A stretch of 64,000 nt of DNA from Kocuria marina (lineage in GTDB: Bacteria; Actinomycetota; Actinomycetes; Actinomycetales; Micrococcaceae). Where the stretch lies: positions 104,909 through 168,908 of the forward strand of contig NZ_JROM01000058.1 in assembly GCF_000786655.1 (NCBI RefSeq), in the 5' to 3' direction. The position numbers were made by a program, and so were the translations under genes. The notes under the pieces were generated by a model. It did not search any database and had not been told where the DNA came from. It saw only the letters and a list, made by a program, of their open reading frames with translations. Positions 24,883 to 33,283 of this stretch are shown piece by piece (position 1 is the stretch's first letter; every line of letters starts with the position of its first letter).

Positions 24883-25812
24883 TCACGTGCCTCGCGGTTC
24901 GGTAGAGGCGTCCGACGACGCGTCCCGCCTGGTCTCGCCGTCACGCTCGGCGACGTCGCGGTCCTCTGACGACGACGCCGCCGCGCCCAGCAGCGCGTCG
25001 TACCCCTCCCGGAACGTGGGGTAGCGCCACCGGGAGCGAGGAACCAGGGAGTGCACGAGCGCCCCGTCGATGATCTTGCCGAGCGGCCCGTCCCCCGCGG
25101 GCGAGTTGTCCTGAGGCACTGCCACCCCCAGCCGCCCCGCGAGGTGCGTGACGACGTCACCCAGCCGAGCGGCGTCGTGATCCACGGCGTGCAGCAACCG
25201 CGGCGGCTCGGGAGCGTCGAGCACGGCGGTGAGGACCGTGACGAGATCGTCCCGGTGGATCCGGTTGGTCACGCGCCGATGGGTGACGGGCGCGCCCGTG
25301 CGGACCCGCTCGATCAGGGACGTGCGCCCGGGACCATAGATCCCCGCGGGGCGCACGATGACCAGGTCCGGGAAGAGCTCGGCGGCGAGCTCCTCCGCGG
25401 CGAGCAGCACGTGGGCGGTGGTGCGCTGGGGGGCCGGCGGGGTGGCCTCGGTGACGACCTCGCCGTCGGCGCCACCCAGCACGCCCGTGGAGGACACGAG
25501 CACCACGCGCGGCGCGGCGTCGGACGGTAGGGCCCGGCGCAGACCCCGCAAGGCGCCCAGGTAGGTGCGTTCGTAGGCGGCAGCGTCGCGGCCGTCGGCG
25601 GTGAGGGTGATCACCACGGCGTCGACCGCGGGAAGGACGGCGTCCCCCGGGTCAGTGAGGTCCAGGGAGACCGGCTCGATGGGCCCGGGCAGCGCGTCCG
25701 CGCGGCGCCGCACGCCCACCGCGCGCACGCCGGGCTCGGCGAGGCGCAGCCCCAGGGCGGTCCCCACGTCCCCGCAGCCGGCCAGGAGCACTGTTGCAGC
25801 GGAATCAGTCAT
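24883..25812 (-). CDS. NAD-dependent epimerase/dehydratase-family protein
   Basis: A 309-residue extended SDR-like protein. VLLAGCGDVGTALGLRLAE carries a GxGxxG dinucleotide motif near the N-terminus, LVSSTGVLGG contains the catalytic Ser region, and LVIVRPAGIYGPGR is the typical substrate-side strand and loop. The classic YxxxK is not evident, which places it with YeeZ-like or atypical members whose substrates are unknown. A C-terminal Ser/Asp/Glu-rich tail (about 30 residues) is probably disordered. It is immediately followed by the small PUA-like gene (TGAATG junction), forming a two-gene unit transcribed leftward. Confidence 0.75.
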   Translation of the reverse strand: MTDSAATVLLAGCGDVGTALGLRLAEPGVRAVGVRRRADALPGPIEPVSLDLTDPGDAVLPAVDAVVITLTADGRDAAAYERTYLGALRGLRRALPSDAAPRVVLVSSTGVLGGADGEVVTEATPPAPQRTTAHVLLAAEELAAELFPDLVIVRPAGIYGPGRTSLIERVRTGAPVTHRRVTNRIHRDDLVTVLTAVLDAPEPPRLLHAVDHDAARLGDVVTHLAGRLGVAVPQDNSPAGDGPLGKIIDGALVHSLVPRSRWRYPTFREGYDALLGAAASSSEDRDVAERDGETRRDASSDASTEPRGT

Positions 25813-26025
25813 GGCCCCAGCCTGTCACGTCCGCGCGACGGCGCGCGGCCCGGGCGCCGAGCCCCGCCCCGGAGCGGGCGCGGAAAGTGGCGGGAAAGGG
25901 CATGAAGACCGGGCGAAAACCGATCCATCACCCCCCTTACTATTTGGTCCCCCAGGATTTACGGTGGAGGTACCCAAACCCGCTCGAGAACCACACGCTC
26001 AGCAGAGCAGAACGGAGATCACACC

Positions 26026-26262
26026 ATGATCATGAAGACCCTGCACGACGTCGGTATCCGCTCCGAGTACGCCTACACCGCGGGCATGGGCTCGATCGCC
26101 CTGTCCTTCGTGTCGTGGGGAATCTCGCGTCTCAAGAGCGACGACTCCAAGGCCCAGTCGGACCGCTGGGGCATCTTCGTGGGCCACTGGGCGCCCACCT
26201 TCATGAGCGTGGGCCTGGCTCTCGCCCAGTACGAGCAGACCCTCGAGAACAAGCGCAAGTAA
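26026..26262 (+). CDS. Small membrane protein, function unknown
   Basis: A 78-residue protein with two hydrophobic stretches (about residues 18-35 and 48-66) separated by a charged loop SRLKSDDSKAQSDRWG. The segment SDRWGIFVGHWAPTFMSVGLAL is a recurring pattern in small uncharacterised actinobacterial membrane proteins, recalled from memory. It stands alone, followed by a very strong terminator, so it is expressed as its own short transcript. An ATG two codons further in is an alternative start. No function can be given. Confidence 0.75.
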   Translation: MIMKTLHDVGIRSEYAYTAGMGSIALSFVSWGISRLKSDDSKAQSDRWGIFVGHWAPTFMSVGLALAQYEQTLENKRK

Positions 26263-26294
26263 GTTTCGTCCGTCAGTCGACTGTCGACAGTGGA

Positions 26295-26331
26295 GAACGG
26301 CCCCGCGTGAGTTCACGCGGGGCCGTTCTTT
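26295..26331 (+). terminator. Strong Rho-independent terminator
   Basis: GAACGGCCCCGCGTGA (26295-26310) pairs with TCACGCGGGGCCGTTC (26313-26328) and is followed by TTT. It ends the transcript of the small membrane protein gene and may also serve the convergent small gene. Confidence 0.9.
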
Positions 26332-26366
26332 AGCTGATGCCCGAACGTGCGGGCGGCCCAGTGGGC

Positions 26367-26519
26367 TCAGTGGCCGTAGCCCTGCGAGTCCTCTTCCGCG
26401 CCGGCCTGCTCCTCGAAGAATTCCTGCTGTTCCGGGGAATCCGCCTGCTCGGCGGCCTTCTGCTTCTGCTCGTCCGAGTCCACCTGGCTGACCGAGTCGT
26501 CCCGCTGATCGTTGCCCAT
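26367..26519 (-). CDS. Small acidic hydrophilic protein
   Basis: A 50-residue protein beginning MGNDQRDDSVSQ and ending DSQGYGH, made almost wholly of Gln, Glu, Asp, Ser and Ala. The ATG at 26519 has AAGGAG eight bases upstream, which is why this internal start was chosen over much longer open frames that have neither SD nor typical codon use. It is likely disordered. Small acidic proteins of this kind are common and uncharacterised in Micrococcaceae. Nothing in the context suggests a role. Confidence 0.6.
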   Translation of the reverse strand: MGNDQRDDSVSQVDSDEQKQKAAEQADSPEQQEFFEEQAGAEEDSQGYGH

Positions 26520-26751
26520 GACTTCGCTCCTTCGTCTCGCGTGCGCCGCGGCGCGGTGTCCGGGAGTCGCCCGGTTCGACGTCGCGTGCCCACCTGTGTG
26601 CGCTCCGCCGTCCCGTACCCGCGGGCTCGGGCGACGGCGCCGTGTCCCGAGCATCCCCAACCGCACAGCACGTGTCAACGGGGTTCGGGGATGCCGCCCG
26701 GGTGTCACTTGAGCGGGCGCCCGAGTCGCGTGGCGCGCGTGATACCCCGTC

Positions 26752-27775
26752 TCACAACTTGACGACCATCTTACCCTTGTTCTCGCCCTTCATCATGTCC
26801 AGGAACGCGTCCACGGCGTTCTCCAGGCCCTCCACCACGGTCTCGTCGTAGCGAATGCGGCCCTCCCGGAACCACCCGGTCATCTTCTCGGTGAACTCCG
26901 CGGCCACGTCCATGTGGTCGCCCATGGTGAAGCCCTCCAGTGTCAGGGAGTTCTTGATCAGATTGCCCATGTTGTCCGGGCCGCACGGCGCCTCGGTCGC
27001 GTTGTATTGGCTGATCGCCCCGCACGCCGCCACGCGCCCGTGCCGGTTGAGTACGTCCAGCGCGGCCTCCAGGTGGTCGCCGCCCACGTTGTCGTAGTAG
27101 ACGTCGACGCCGCTGTCCCCCCGCGACCCGCGCCAACTGCTCGCGGATGGGCGCCTCCTTGTAATTGATCACGGCGTCGAACCCGTACTTCTCGGTCAAC
27201 AGCTCGGCCTTCTCGTCCGAACCCGCGGAGCCGATCACGTGGGACGCGCCCAGCAGGGACGCGATCTGGCCCGCCGCGGAACCCACGGCGCCCGCCGCCC
27301 CGGACACGAACACCCGGTCCCCCTCACGCAGCCGCGCGATCCGGGTGAGCCCGGTGTACGCCGTCATGCCGGTGAGCCCGAAGATCCCCAGGTACACGGA
27401 CAGCGGGGCACCGTCGATCTCCTGCACGGGGGTGAACGCCTTGGCCGGGCCCTGGGCCACGTCCCGCCAGCCCAGCTGGTGCAGCACGGGCGTGCCTTCC
27501 GGAAGGTCCTGCGCGCGGGATTCGACGACGCGACCCACCGCACCGCCGGTCATGGTCTCGTTCAGTGCGAACGGCTCGATGTAGCTCTTCTCGTCCCGCA
27601 TCCGCCCGCGCATGTAGGGGTCCACGGACAGGAATTCGTTGCGGACCCGCACCTGGCCGTCCTCGAGGGGCGGCAACTGCTCGGTCACCGTGCGGAAGTT
27701 CTCGTGGGTGGGCCAGCCCTCCGGGCGGGACACGAGCTGGATCTGGGTGCTGTCGACGCTCTCGGTGCTAGTCAT
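26752..27775 (-). pseudogene. NADP-dependent MDR oxidoreductase (CurA/PTGR-like) with a frameshift
   Basis: The two halves of one zinc-free medium-chain reductase lie in different frames. The N-terminal part runs from MTSTESVDST through LSVDPYMRGRM, GLTGMTAYTGL and the NADP motif SGAAGAVGSAAGQIA to EQLARVAG. The C-terminal part continues in the next frame as DVYYDNVGGDHLEAALDVL and ends GKMVVKL. The break is in a run of six C (27117-27122 on the plus strand); five would restore one 340-residue protein. The family reduces double bonds of enones and prostaglandin-like substrates. It is either a real recent pseudogene, a phase-variable tract or a sequencing error; conserved sequence on both sides argues that any loss is recent. 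Confidence 0.8.
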
Positions 27776-27792
27776 CCCGCCAGTGTGGCATG

Positions 27793-27813
27793 CTCGTGAT
27801 CCGGGCACACGAG
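27793..27813. terminator. Short hairpin near the 3' end of the DUF1541 gene
   Basis: CTCGTG (27793-27798) and CACGAG (27808-27813) are inverted around nine bases, between the DUF1541 gene stop and the oxidoreductase start. Weak, no T-run. Confidence 0.3.
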
Positions 27814-27853
27814 GGCTTCGCGCGCAGCGGATTCACCCACCCCGAGGTCATGC

Positions 27854-28537
27854 TCAGTCCCGCGCGTGCAGCTCGTCCTCCACGACCCACTTGTGGTTGG
27901 TCATGGTCATCCCGTCGCTCTCGTAGTCGACCATGTAGACGGTCTGGGTTGTCGAGGACTCGATGGTCCCGTGCGCGCCCTTCATCCCGGGCATGTGGTC
28001 GGCCTCGATCGTCACGGACGCGCCGTCCGGCAGGCGCTCGGAACCGGCGTCCCGGATCTCCTCCTGGACGACCCACTTGTGATCGGTGACCTCCGGCCCG
28101 CCGTCGGTGGGCTCGTAGTTCACGGAGTACGCGGTGGTCGAGTAGGCACCCGAGACGGTGGCGGGTGCACCTTTCATCCCGGGCATGTGATCCGCGGTCA
28201 GCGTGACCTCGCTGCCCACGGGATACGTGGGATTCGCCGCCGGGGTGATCCCCTCCGGTGCGGGCCCGCCATCCATCGCGTGCTCGTGCATGTGAGCGTG
28301 ACCCGTCCCGGACGCGCCCGTCGTGGGGGACGCACTCGCAGCGGGGGACGACGACACCGAGGGCGACTCTGCCGTGGAGTGCGCGTGCGGCGTCGTCGGG
28401 GGCGCTTGCTCATCCTGCGCCGACGAGCACGCGGTGGCGCCCGCGAGAATGAGCAGACCGGCCAGGGTGACGGGAAGACGACGAACGGCAGTGATCCTTT
28501 CGGGAGAGTCCGGGGCGCCCCCGGGATCGGCGACCAT
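27854..28537 (-). CDS. DUF1541 (YdhK/CopL-like) lipoprotein, probable copper-binding
   Basis: A 227-residue secreted lipoprotein: a hydrophobic signal ends in the lipobox LAGATAC, followed by a Ser/Pro/Thr-rich linker and a His-rich stretch (HAHMHEH). Two DUF1541 repeats follow, each with the nearly identical core ADHMPGMKGA and the ending DHKWVV or NHKWVV. From memory, CopL of Staphylococcus, a surface lipoprotein that binds copper, has the same domain, and its operon is CsoR-controlled. A CsoR-type operator lies just upstream here (28595-28611). The Met/His-rich repeats would suit Cu(I). ATG 28537 is used; GTG codons at 28552 and 28549 are alternatives. No copper ATPase gene is in the window. 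Confidence 0.75.
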   Translation of the reverse strand: MVADPGGAPDSPERITAVRRLPVTLAGLLILAGATACSSAQDEQAPPTTPHAHSTAESPSVSSSPAASASPTTGASGTGHAHMHEHAMDGGPAPEGITPAANPTYPVGSEVTLTADHMPGMKGAPATVSGAYSTTAYSVNYEPTDGGPEVTDHKWVVQEEIRDAGSERLPDGASVTIEADHMPGMKGAHGTIESSTTQTVYMVDYESDGMTMTNHKWVVEDELHARD

Positions 28538-28594
28538 CACGGCGAACACCACCGCGTGCCGTCACGATCCCGGGAAACGATCACCCCACCCTAT

Positions 28595-28611
28595 ATACCA
28601 TCTGGGGGTAT
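28595..28611 (-). promoter_or_regulatory. CsoR-type copper operator overlapping a promoter
   Basis: ATACC-N7-GGTAT, with centre ATCTGGG, has the same spacing and arms as the Bacillus copZA CsoR site (ATACC-N7-GGTAT) as I remember it. A TATATA (28592-28597) -10-like element overlaps it, about 55 bases before the DUF1541 lipoprotein start. CsoR leaves such sites when it binds Cu(I). Confidence 0.7.
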
Positions 28612-28613
28612 CC

Positions 28614-30164
28614 TCAAGCGGTTGCGGCGTCCGCGGAAGGAGCCAAGGGCAGATCCAGGGTGACCGTGGTCCCCTCCCCCTCGACCGAGCGCAGACCCAC
28701 CGTGCCGCCGTGCTGCTCCACGATGGTGCGCATGATCACGAGCCCCAGTCCCGTTCCGGGCACCTGCTGGGCCGTGGCGTTGGAGGCCCGGGTGAAGCTC
28801 GTGAAGAGGGACCCGACCTCTTTCTCGGGAATGCCCATCCCGGTGTCAGTGCACGTCAGGCGGACTCCCGTGCCACCGGGCGTGTGTTCCAGCGTCAGCG
28901 TGACGGCGCCGTGGGGCGGGGTGAACTTGATGGCGTTGCCCACCACGTTGGTGACGGCCCGCTCCAGACGGTCGCGGTCCCCGAACACGGGCCACGAACC
29001 GTCCGTGTCCGCGTGGACGGTCACTTCGCCCGCCACGGCCTGGGGAACGAGATTGGTGACCACCCCGGACACGCACTCTGCGAGGTCCAGCACACGGTGG
29101 CGCGCCGAGCGGTTCTCCTGGTCCTGGTCCAGCTTGTTGATCAGCAGCAGGTCCTCGATCAGCAGCCGCAGCCGCTCCGTGTTGCGCCGCACCACTTCCA
29201 GCACGCGGGCCTGTTCCGGGCCGACGCCGCCGAAATCCCCGTCCTGGAGCATCTCCACATAGCCACTGATGGACGTGAGCGGGGTTCGCAGCTCGTGGTT
29301 GGTGGTGGAGACGAACACGGACTTCTGACGGTCGAGCTCCGTGAGCTGCTCCAGCGTGCGCTCCCGTTGCTTCACCACGTCCCGGGCCTCGCGGGTGAAG
29401 GCGTTGAAGGACGCGGCGAGATCCACCACCTCCACAGCGCCGCGGGAGGTGTCCGCGACGGCGTCGTGGTCGCCCGCGCGCTGCCTCGCCACCGTGCGCT
29501 GCAGCGTGAGCAGCGGTGCCCCGAGGGCGCGGTCCGCACGGCGCAGGGCGAGGAGCGTCACCGCGATCGACAGCACCGCGGCAGTCACCACGGCGGCCGC
29601 GGCCAGGGTCATGGACCGGTTCAGGTCCGCTCTGCGCTGCTCCCGCAGGCTGGAGACCTCCGCCCTGACGTCTTCCAGTGTGCCGAGGGCCCGGTCCATG
29701 GCGGGTGCCGTGCGGGAGAGGTCCATGGATCTCCGCGGGGTGTCCCTCCCCGGTTCCCGAGTCAGGCCGAGCCACGTGTCCACGGACTCGTTCAGGGACC
29801 GCAGCTGCGGCACCCGTCCGGCCGCCACCTCGCCCAGAACCTCCTGGGCCCCGGTGAGGTCCGCCGTGGCCTCCGCGTACTCCCGCGCAAAGGTCCGGTC
29901 TCCACTGACCGCGTAGCCGCGCGCGGCCGTCTGGGCGCGCAGCAGCGTGGCCTCCACCTGGTGCGTGGCATCCACCAGGGGGGTGATGGTGGTGCGCGTG
30001 GTGGCCACGTTCAGCTGCACCGTGTGCAGGCCCCACAGCGCGGTGGCGCCGGTGAAGACCAGCACGAGGCACAGCAGGACGAGCACCTGCAGGAGGATGG
30101 CGCGCACCCCGCGGTGGCGGACGCCGTCCCGCACGCGGGCCAGTGCCGGGAAGCGGGCGCTCAT
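28614..30164 (-). CDS. CHASE3-type sensor histidine kinase
   Basis: A 516-residue membrane kinase. A helix at about 22-45 and another at about 190-212 bracket a roughly 145-residue extracytoplasmic helical domain whose pattern (THQVEATLLRAQTAARGYAVSGD...) fits CHASE3. A HAMP linker, a HisKA dimerisation domain with the phospho-acceptor His in STTNHELRTPLTSISGYVEML and a HATPase_c domain (NAIKFTPPHG, DTGMGIP, GTGLGLVIM) follow. The start ATG overlaps the stop of the glycosyltransferase gene (ATGA), so it is the last gene of the regulator-HEAT-glycosyltransferase unit. The receiver-only protein encoded at the other end of the operon is the probable partner. Signal unknown. Confidence 0.9.
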   Translation of the reverse strand: MSARFPALARVRDGVRHRGVRAILLQVLVLLCLVLVFTGATALWGLHTVQLNVATTRTTITPLVDATHQVEATLLRAQTAARGYAVSGDRTFAREYAEATADLTGAQEVLGEVAAGRVPQLRSLNESVDTWLGLTREPGRDTPRRSMDLSRTAPAMDRALGTLEDVRAEVSSLREQRRADLNRSMTLAAAAVVTAAVLSIAVTLLALRRADRALGAPLLTLQRTVARQRAGDHDAVADTSRGAVEVVDLAASFNAFTREARDVVKQRERTLEQLTELDRQKSVFVSTTNHELRTPLTSISGYVEMLQDGDFGGVGPEQARVLEVVRRNTERLRLLIEDLLLINKLDQDQENRSARHRVLDLAECVSGVVTNLVPQAVAGEVTVHADTDGSWPVFGDRDRLERAVTNVVGNAIKFTPPHGAVTLTLEHTPGGTGVRLTCTDTGMGIPEKEVGSLFTSFTRASNATAQQVPGTGLGLVIMRTIVEQHGGTVGLRSVEGEGTTVTLDLPLAPSADAATA

Positions 30165-31606
30165 CCGTCCACCTCGGTGAAGCCCGAGCGGGTCATGGTG
30201 CCCCACTTCTGCTCGCGCCGGGTCAGGGCCGCCAACCAGCCCTCCATGCGCCACCACGCCGTGAGTTGGCGGTATCCCGCGTTCTCGAGCACCGCGGCCA
30301 CGAGGGTGACCCCCAGGTCCCGCCAGCGGGGGTACTTGTGGTAGCTCAGCTCCTCCACGGTCACGGCGGCCAGCGTCACGATGATCGCGTACGCGTAGGC
30401 CACGAGCATGAACAGCAGGAAGTACTGCCAGGACACGAGTCCCAGCGCGAAGCCCAGGGCGATCAGTACCAGTCCGGCGAGTTCCAGCAGCGGGGCGATC
30501 AGCTCGAAGAGCCAGTAGTACGGCACCGCCACGAGTCCCAGGCGGCCGTAGCGGGGGTTGAACAGCATGCCCCGGTAGGCCCACAGGGTCTCCCACAGAC
30601 CGCGGTGCCAGCGGGAGCGCTGTCGGCGCAGCACGGGCACGGTACTGGGCACCTCGGTCCAGCAGATCGGTTCGGTCAGGAACGTGACCCGGTAGGGCTT
30701 GCGTTGTTTCCGGAAGGTCCTGTGCAACCGCATGACCAGCTCGAAGTCCTCCCCGATGCTGTTGGCGTCCAATCCGCCCACCGACACGAGCGCGTCCCGG
30801 CGGAAAACCCCGAACGCCCCGCTGATCAGCAGCAACGCGTTGATCCGGGACCACCCGGCGCGGCCCAGGTGGAACGCCCGGAGGTATTCGAGCACCTGGA
30901 TGTCCGCCAGGGGGCTGCCGGGCATCCGCACCTCCAGGACACGACCGCCCTTAACCCGGCATCCGTTGACGGCGCGGATCACTCCGCCGGCGGCCACCAT
31001 GTTGATCGGGTCCTCGATGAACGGCCGGGACACCGCGAGCAGCGAGCCGGGATCCAGGATGGAGTCCGAGTCCACGAACAGCACGAGGTCCTCGCGGGCC
31101 AGGTTCACGCCCACGTTGATCGAGTCCGAGCGGCCCGAGTTGGCCTTGCGCACCACCGTGAGCCGGGTCCGCCCGTCCCGGGGGACGTGGATGCTCGTGG
31201 GGGCCTCCCGCACCGGGACGTCCTCGGGCATGCGGCGGGCCACGGGCACCAGGTCGAAGGCCTTGCGCAGCACCTCGAAGCCGTTGTCGCTGCTGCCGTC
31301 GTCCACCACCACGACCTCGTGGTGCGGGTGCTGCAGGGACAGGAAGGATTCCACGGCCACGCGGATCCCCATCTCCTCGTTGTGCATGGCGGTGACCACG
31401 CTGATCCCCGGCATGGTCCGCGAGCGCATGAGTTCCTCCCGCCCGGCGAACGGGATCCGTCGGCGGTAGGCCACGAAGTCCACCGCGGCGAGCACGATCA
31501 TCACCAGGTAGGAGGAGTTGATCAGCAGGAAGTAGACGAGCACGGGCCACGCCACGAACGCGAGCACCGCGGCTACCCCGGTGCGTAACAGCTCAATCCA
31601 GTCCAC
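30161..31606 (-). CDS. Membrane family-2 glycosyltransferase (processive type)
   Basis: A 481-residue protein with N-terminal membrane helix/helices, a GT2 domain at about 65-330 and three or four C-terminal helices. Catalytic motifs are present: VVVVDDGSSD, FVDSDSILD (DxD), GEDFELVMR (TED-like acid) and QRSRWHRG (the QxxRW motif of processive synthases such as cellulose, hyaluronan and PgaC-type poly-GlcNAc synthases). It therefore probably makes and exports a polysaccharide; the sugar cannot be told. It is flanked in one operon by a HEAT-repeat membrane protein (14-base overlap upstream) and a histidine kinase (4-base overlap downstream). No deacetylase or glycosidase gene is nearby. Confidence 0.9.
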   Translation of the reverse strand: MDWIELLRTGVAAVLAFVAWPVLVYFLLINSSYLVMIVLAAVDFVAYRRRIPFAGREELMRSRTMPGISVVTAMHNEEMGIRVAVESFLSLQHPHHEVVVVDDGSSDNGFEVLRKAFDLVPVARRMPEDVPVREAPTSIHVPRDGRTRLTVVRKANSGRSDSINVGVNLAREDLVLFVDSDSILDPGSLLAVSRPFIEDPINMVAAGGVIRAVNGCRVKGGRVLEVRMPGSPLADIQVLEYLRAFHLGRAGWSRINALLLISGAFGVFRRDALVSVGGLDANSIGEDFELVMRLHRTFRKQRKPYRVTFLTEPICWTEVPSTVPVLRRQRSRWHRGLWETLWAYRGMLFNPRYGRLGLVAVPYYWLFELIAPLLELAGLVLIALGFALGLVSWQYFLLFMLVAYAYAIIVTLAAVTVEELSYHKYPRWRDLGVTLVAAVLENAGYRQLTAWWRMEGWLAALTRREQKWGTMTRSGFTEVDG

Positions 31607-32690
31607 GCGTGGCGCTCCTCATGGCGGTCAGTTGCAGGGCGTAGGTGGCCGGTTGCACGGCGGGGCCCGGGGTCTTCGCGAACTCCCGCAGTTGCTCGCG
31701 GCCCCGCGGGCCCAGTTCCGTGAGCGCCACGGCCGCCCGTTCCGACGGTCGCGGGCGGGTGTCCGCCACGAGGGGAGCCAGCGCCTCCACCGAGGAGGGC
31801 AGGCCGATCGCCTCGAGGGCGTCCACGGCGGCGAGCGCCACGGTCTCGTCCGGGTGGCGGGCGAAGCGCGCAAGCAGCGTCAAGTCGCTCGAGCCCCCGA
31901 TCTTGCCGAGCGCTTCCACGAGGGCCGCGAGCGTTCGGGGGTCCTCCTCGGCGGCGATGCGTTCCCGCACCACGGGTGCCGCTTGCGGCAGCGGGCGGGA
32001 GCCGATCACCGTGGCGGCGACGTGGCGCACGGAAGGCTGCGGGTGCGTCGTCGCCTCCACGACCACCCCGGCCACGGGCTCGTCGAACGTGCACAGGGAC
32101 TCCACGGCCACCCAGCTCGGGAGCCCGCGCGGGCGACGTCGCGGGGCCACCGCGCGTACGACGGGTCGGGCGGCTGCGCCGTCGCCGATGAGCGTGAGGG
32201 CGCGCGCGGCGGCGACCACCACGTCCATGGAACGGTCCTGGAGCAGGGGGACGATCTTGCCGCCCGACTCGCGCTCCCGCATCAGCCCGAGGGTCCACGC
32301 GGCGTACGCGCGGCGGATCGCCCGGCGGGACGACAGCCCGCGAAGGGCCCAGCTCGAGCGGCCGTGCGAGCGCAACACCTCGGCCAGCGCGCGGGCCGGC
32401 TCCCCCTTGACCTTGGAGAGCATCGCGGAGACCGCGCGGTCCACCACGCGGGTGCGCCGGGGGGCCACCGACGTCAGCTGGGTCAGCGCGGAGCGGTCGT
32501 CGTCCTCCCCCGAGGCGACCTCGAGCATCGCCGGCCTGAGCTCACCGAGCAATTGGCGTTCCCGGTGTTCCCGCCACAACCGGCCGGTGCGTGAACCGAG
32601 CACCAGGGCGAGCAGGAAGATCGCCGCCCATACCAGGACCCACAACACCCCGGACAACAGCTGGGGGGACACGATGGTCTGCGTGGCCAT
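31593..32690 (-). CDS. HEAT-repeat protein with N-terminal membrane anchor
   Basis: A 365-residue protein. Residues about 12-32 form one membrane helix (LLSGVLWVLVWAAIFLLALVL); the rest is a cytosolic array of Ala/Leu/Arg-rich helix pairs typical of HEAT or PBS-lyase-like repeats, with recurring units such as DVVVAAARALTLIGD, SVRHVAATVIGSR, RTLAALVEALGKIGG and TVALAAVDALEAIGL. Such repeats are scaffolds for protein binding. Placement between a response regulator and the synthase it overlaps suggests that it couples the phospho-signal to the glycosyltransferase at the membrane. This is inference. The ATG lies seven bases after the regulator stop. Confidence 0.8.
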   Translation of the reverse strand: MATQTIVSPQLLSGVLWVLVWAAIFLLALVLGSRTGRLWREHRERQLLGELRPAMLEVASGEDDDRSALTQLTSVAPRRTRVVDRAVSAMLSKVKGEPARALAEVLRSHGRSSWALRGLSSRRAIRRAYAAWTLGLMRERESGGKIVPLLQDRSMDVVVAAARALTLIGDGAAARPVVRAVAPRRRPRGLPSWVAVESLCTFDEPVAGVVVEATTHPQPSVRHVAATVIGSRPLPQAAPVVRERIAAEEDPRTLAALVEALGKIGGSSDLTLLARFARHPDETVALAAVDALEAIGLPSSVEALAPLVADTRPRPSERAAVALTELGPRGREQLREFAKTPGPAVQPATYALQLTAMRSATRGLD

Positions 32691-32697
32691 CGCCCAC

Positions 32698-33081
32698 TCA
32701 CCGCCCCCGGCCGAGCATCGAGTTGACCCGGTGCAGCAGCTCGCGGGGGCTGAAGGGTTTGGTCACGTAGTCGTCGGCACCGGTGTTGTAACCGTCGTCC
32801 ACGTCCGTGTCCCGGGCGCGCGCGGTCAGCAGCAACACCTTGACCCCGTCCAGCCGGTCCATGGTCCGGATCTGGCGCAGGACGTCCAGGCCGCTGAGCC
32901 CCGGCATCATCACGTCCAGCACCACGAGGTCCGGGGTGAGGTCCTCTAGTGCGGTCAGAGCCGCGCTGCCGTCCACGACGGCCCGCACGGCGAACCCTGC
33001 CTGTTCGAGTTTGAAGACCACGAGGTCCCGGATGTCGGGGTCGTCGTCCGCCACGAGGATGGAGGGCTGCGCAGAGGTCAC
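32698..33081 (-). CDS. Receiver-only response regulator (CheY-like)
   Basis: A 127-residue stand-alone receiver domain. It has the acidic triad ADDDPD, the phospho-acceptor Asp56 in LVVLDVMMPG, the signalling Thr in LLLTAR and Lys108 in YVTKPFSPREL; no DNA-binding output domain follows. The GTG at 33081 is chosen since GGAG precedes it by seven bases and homology starts right after; a longer ATG frame to 33162 has no SD. It is the first gene of the HEAT-glycosyltransferase-kinase operon, so output is probably by protein contact rather than transcription. Confidence 0.87.
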   Translation of the reverse strand: MTSAQPSILVADDDPDIRDLVVFKLEQAGFAVRAVVDGSAALTALEDLTPDLVVLDVMMPGLSGLDVLRQIRTMDRLDGVKVLLLTARARDTDVDDGYNTGADDYVTKPFSPRELLHRVNSMLGRGR

Positions 33082-33092
33082 GAGGGGGCTCC

Positions 33093-33115
33093 GTGTGTTG
33101 GGGGGATGAACACAC
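33093..33115 (-). promoter_or_regulatory. Inverted repeat before the response regulator operon
   Basis: GTGTGTT (33093-33099) and AACACAC (33109-33115) are perfect arms around nine bases, placed between the SD and a plausible promoter further up (TGGCAA and TATTCT with 16-base spacing near 33143-33170, minus strand). It could be an operator or a leader hairpin. Confidence 0.4.
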
Positions 33116-33283
33116 TCCGCGGGTGCCGTGCGCGAAGTCACGCCCAGAATATTCCAATTCATTGGATTTGCCAGGGATTGCCCAGGTAAGCGGGCGTGCG
33201 GGCCTTCGTGGACGCTACGGGGCGCCGGGGACGCATGAGCTCATCTGATGGCAGTCGCGCGATCGGCCGGGGCCTCGGCCTCG

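Noticed and set aside
28323..30344. A 673-codon plus-strand frame
   Set aside because: Antisense to the histidine kinase and DUF1541 genes; no domain, no start signal, and both opposing genes have clear motifs.
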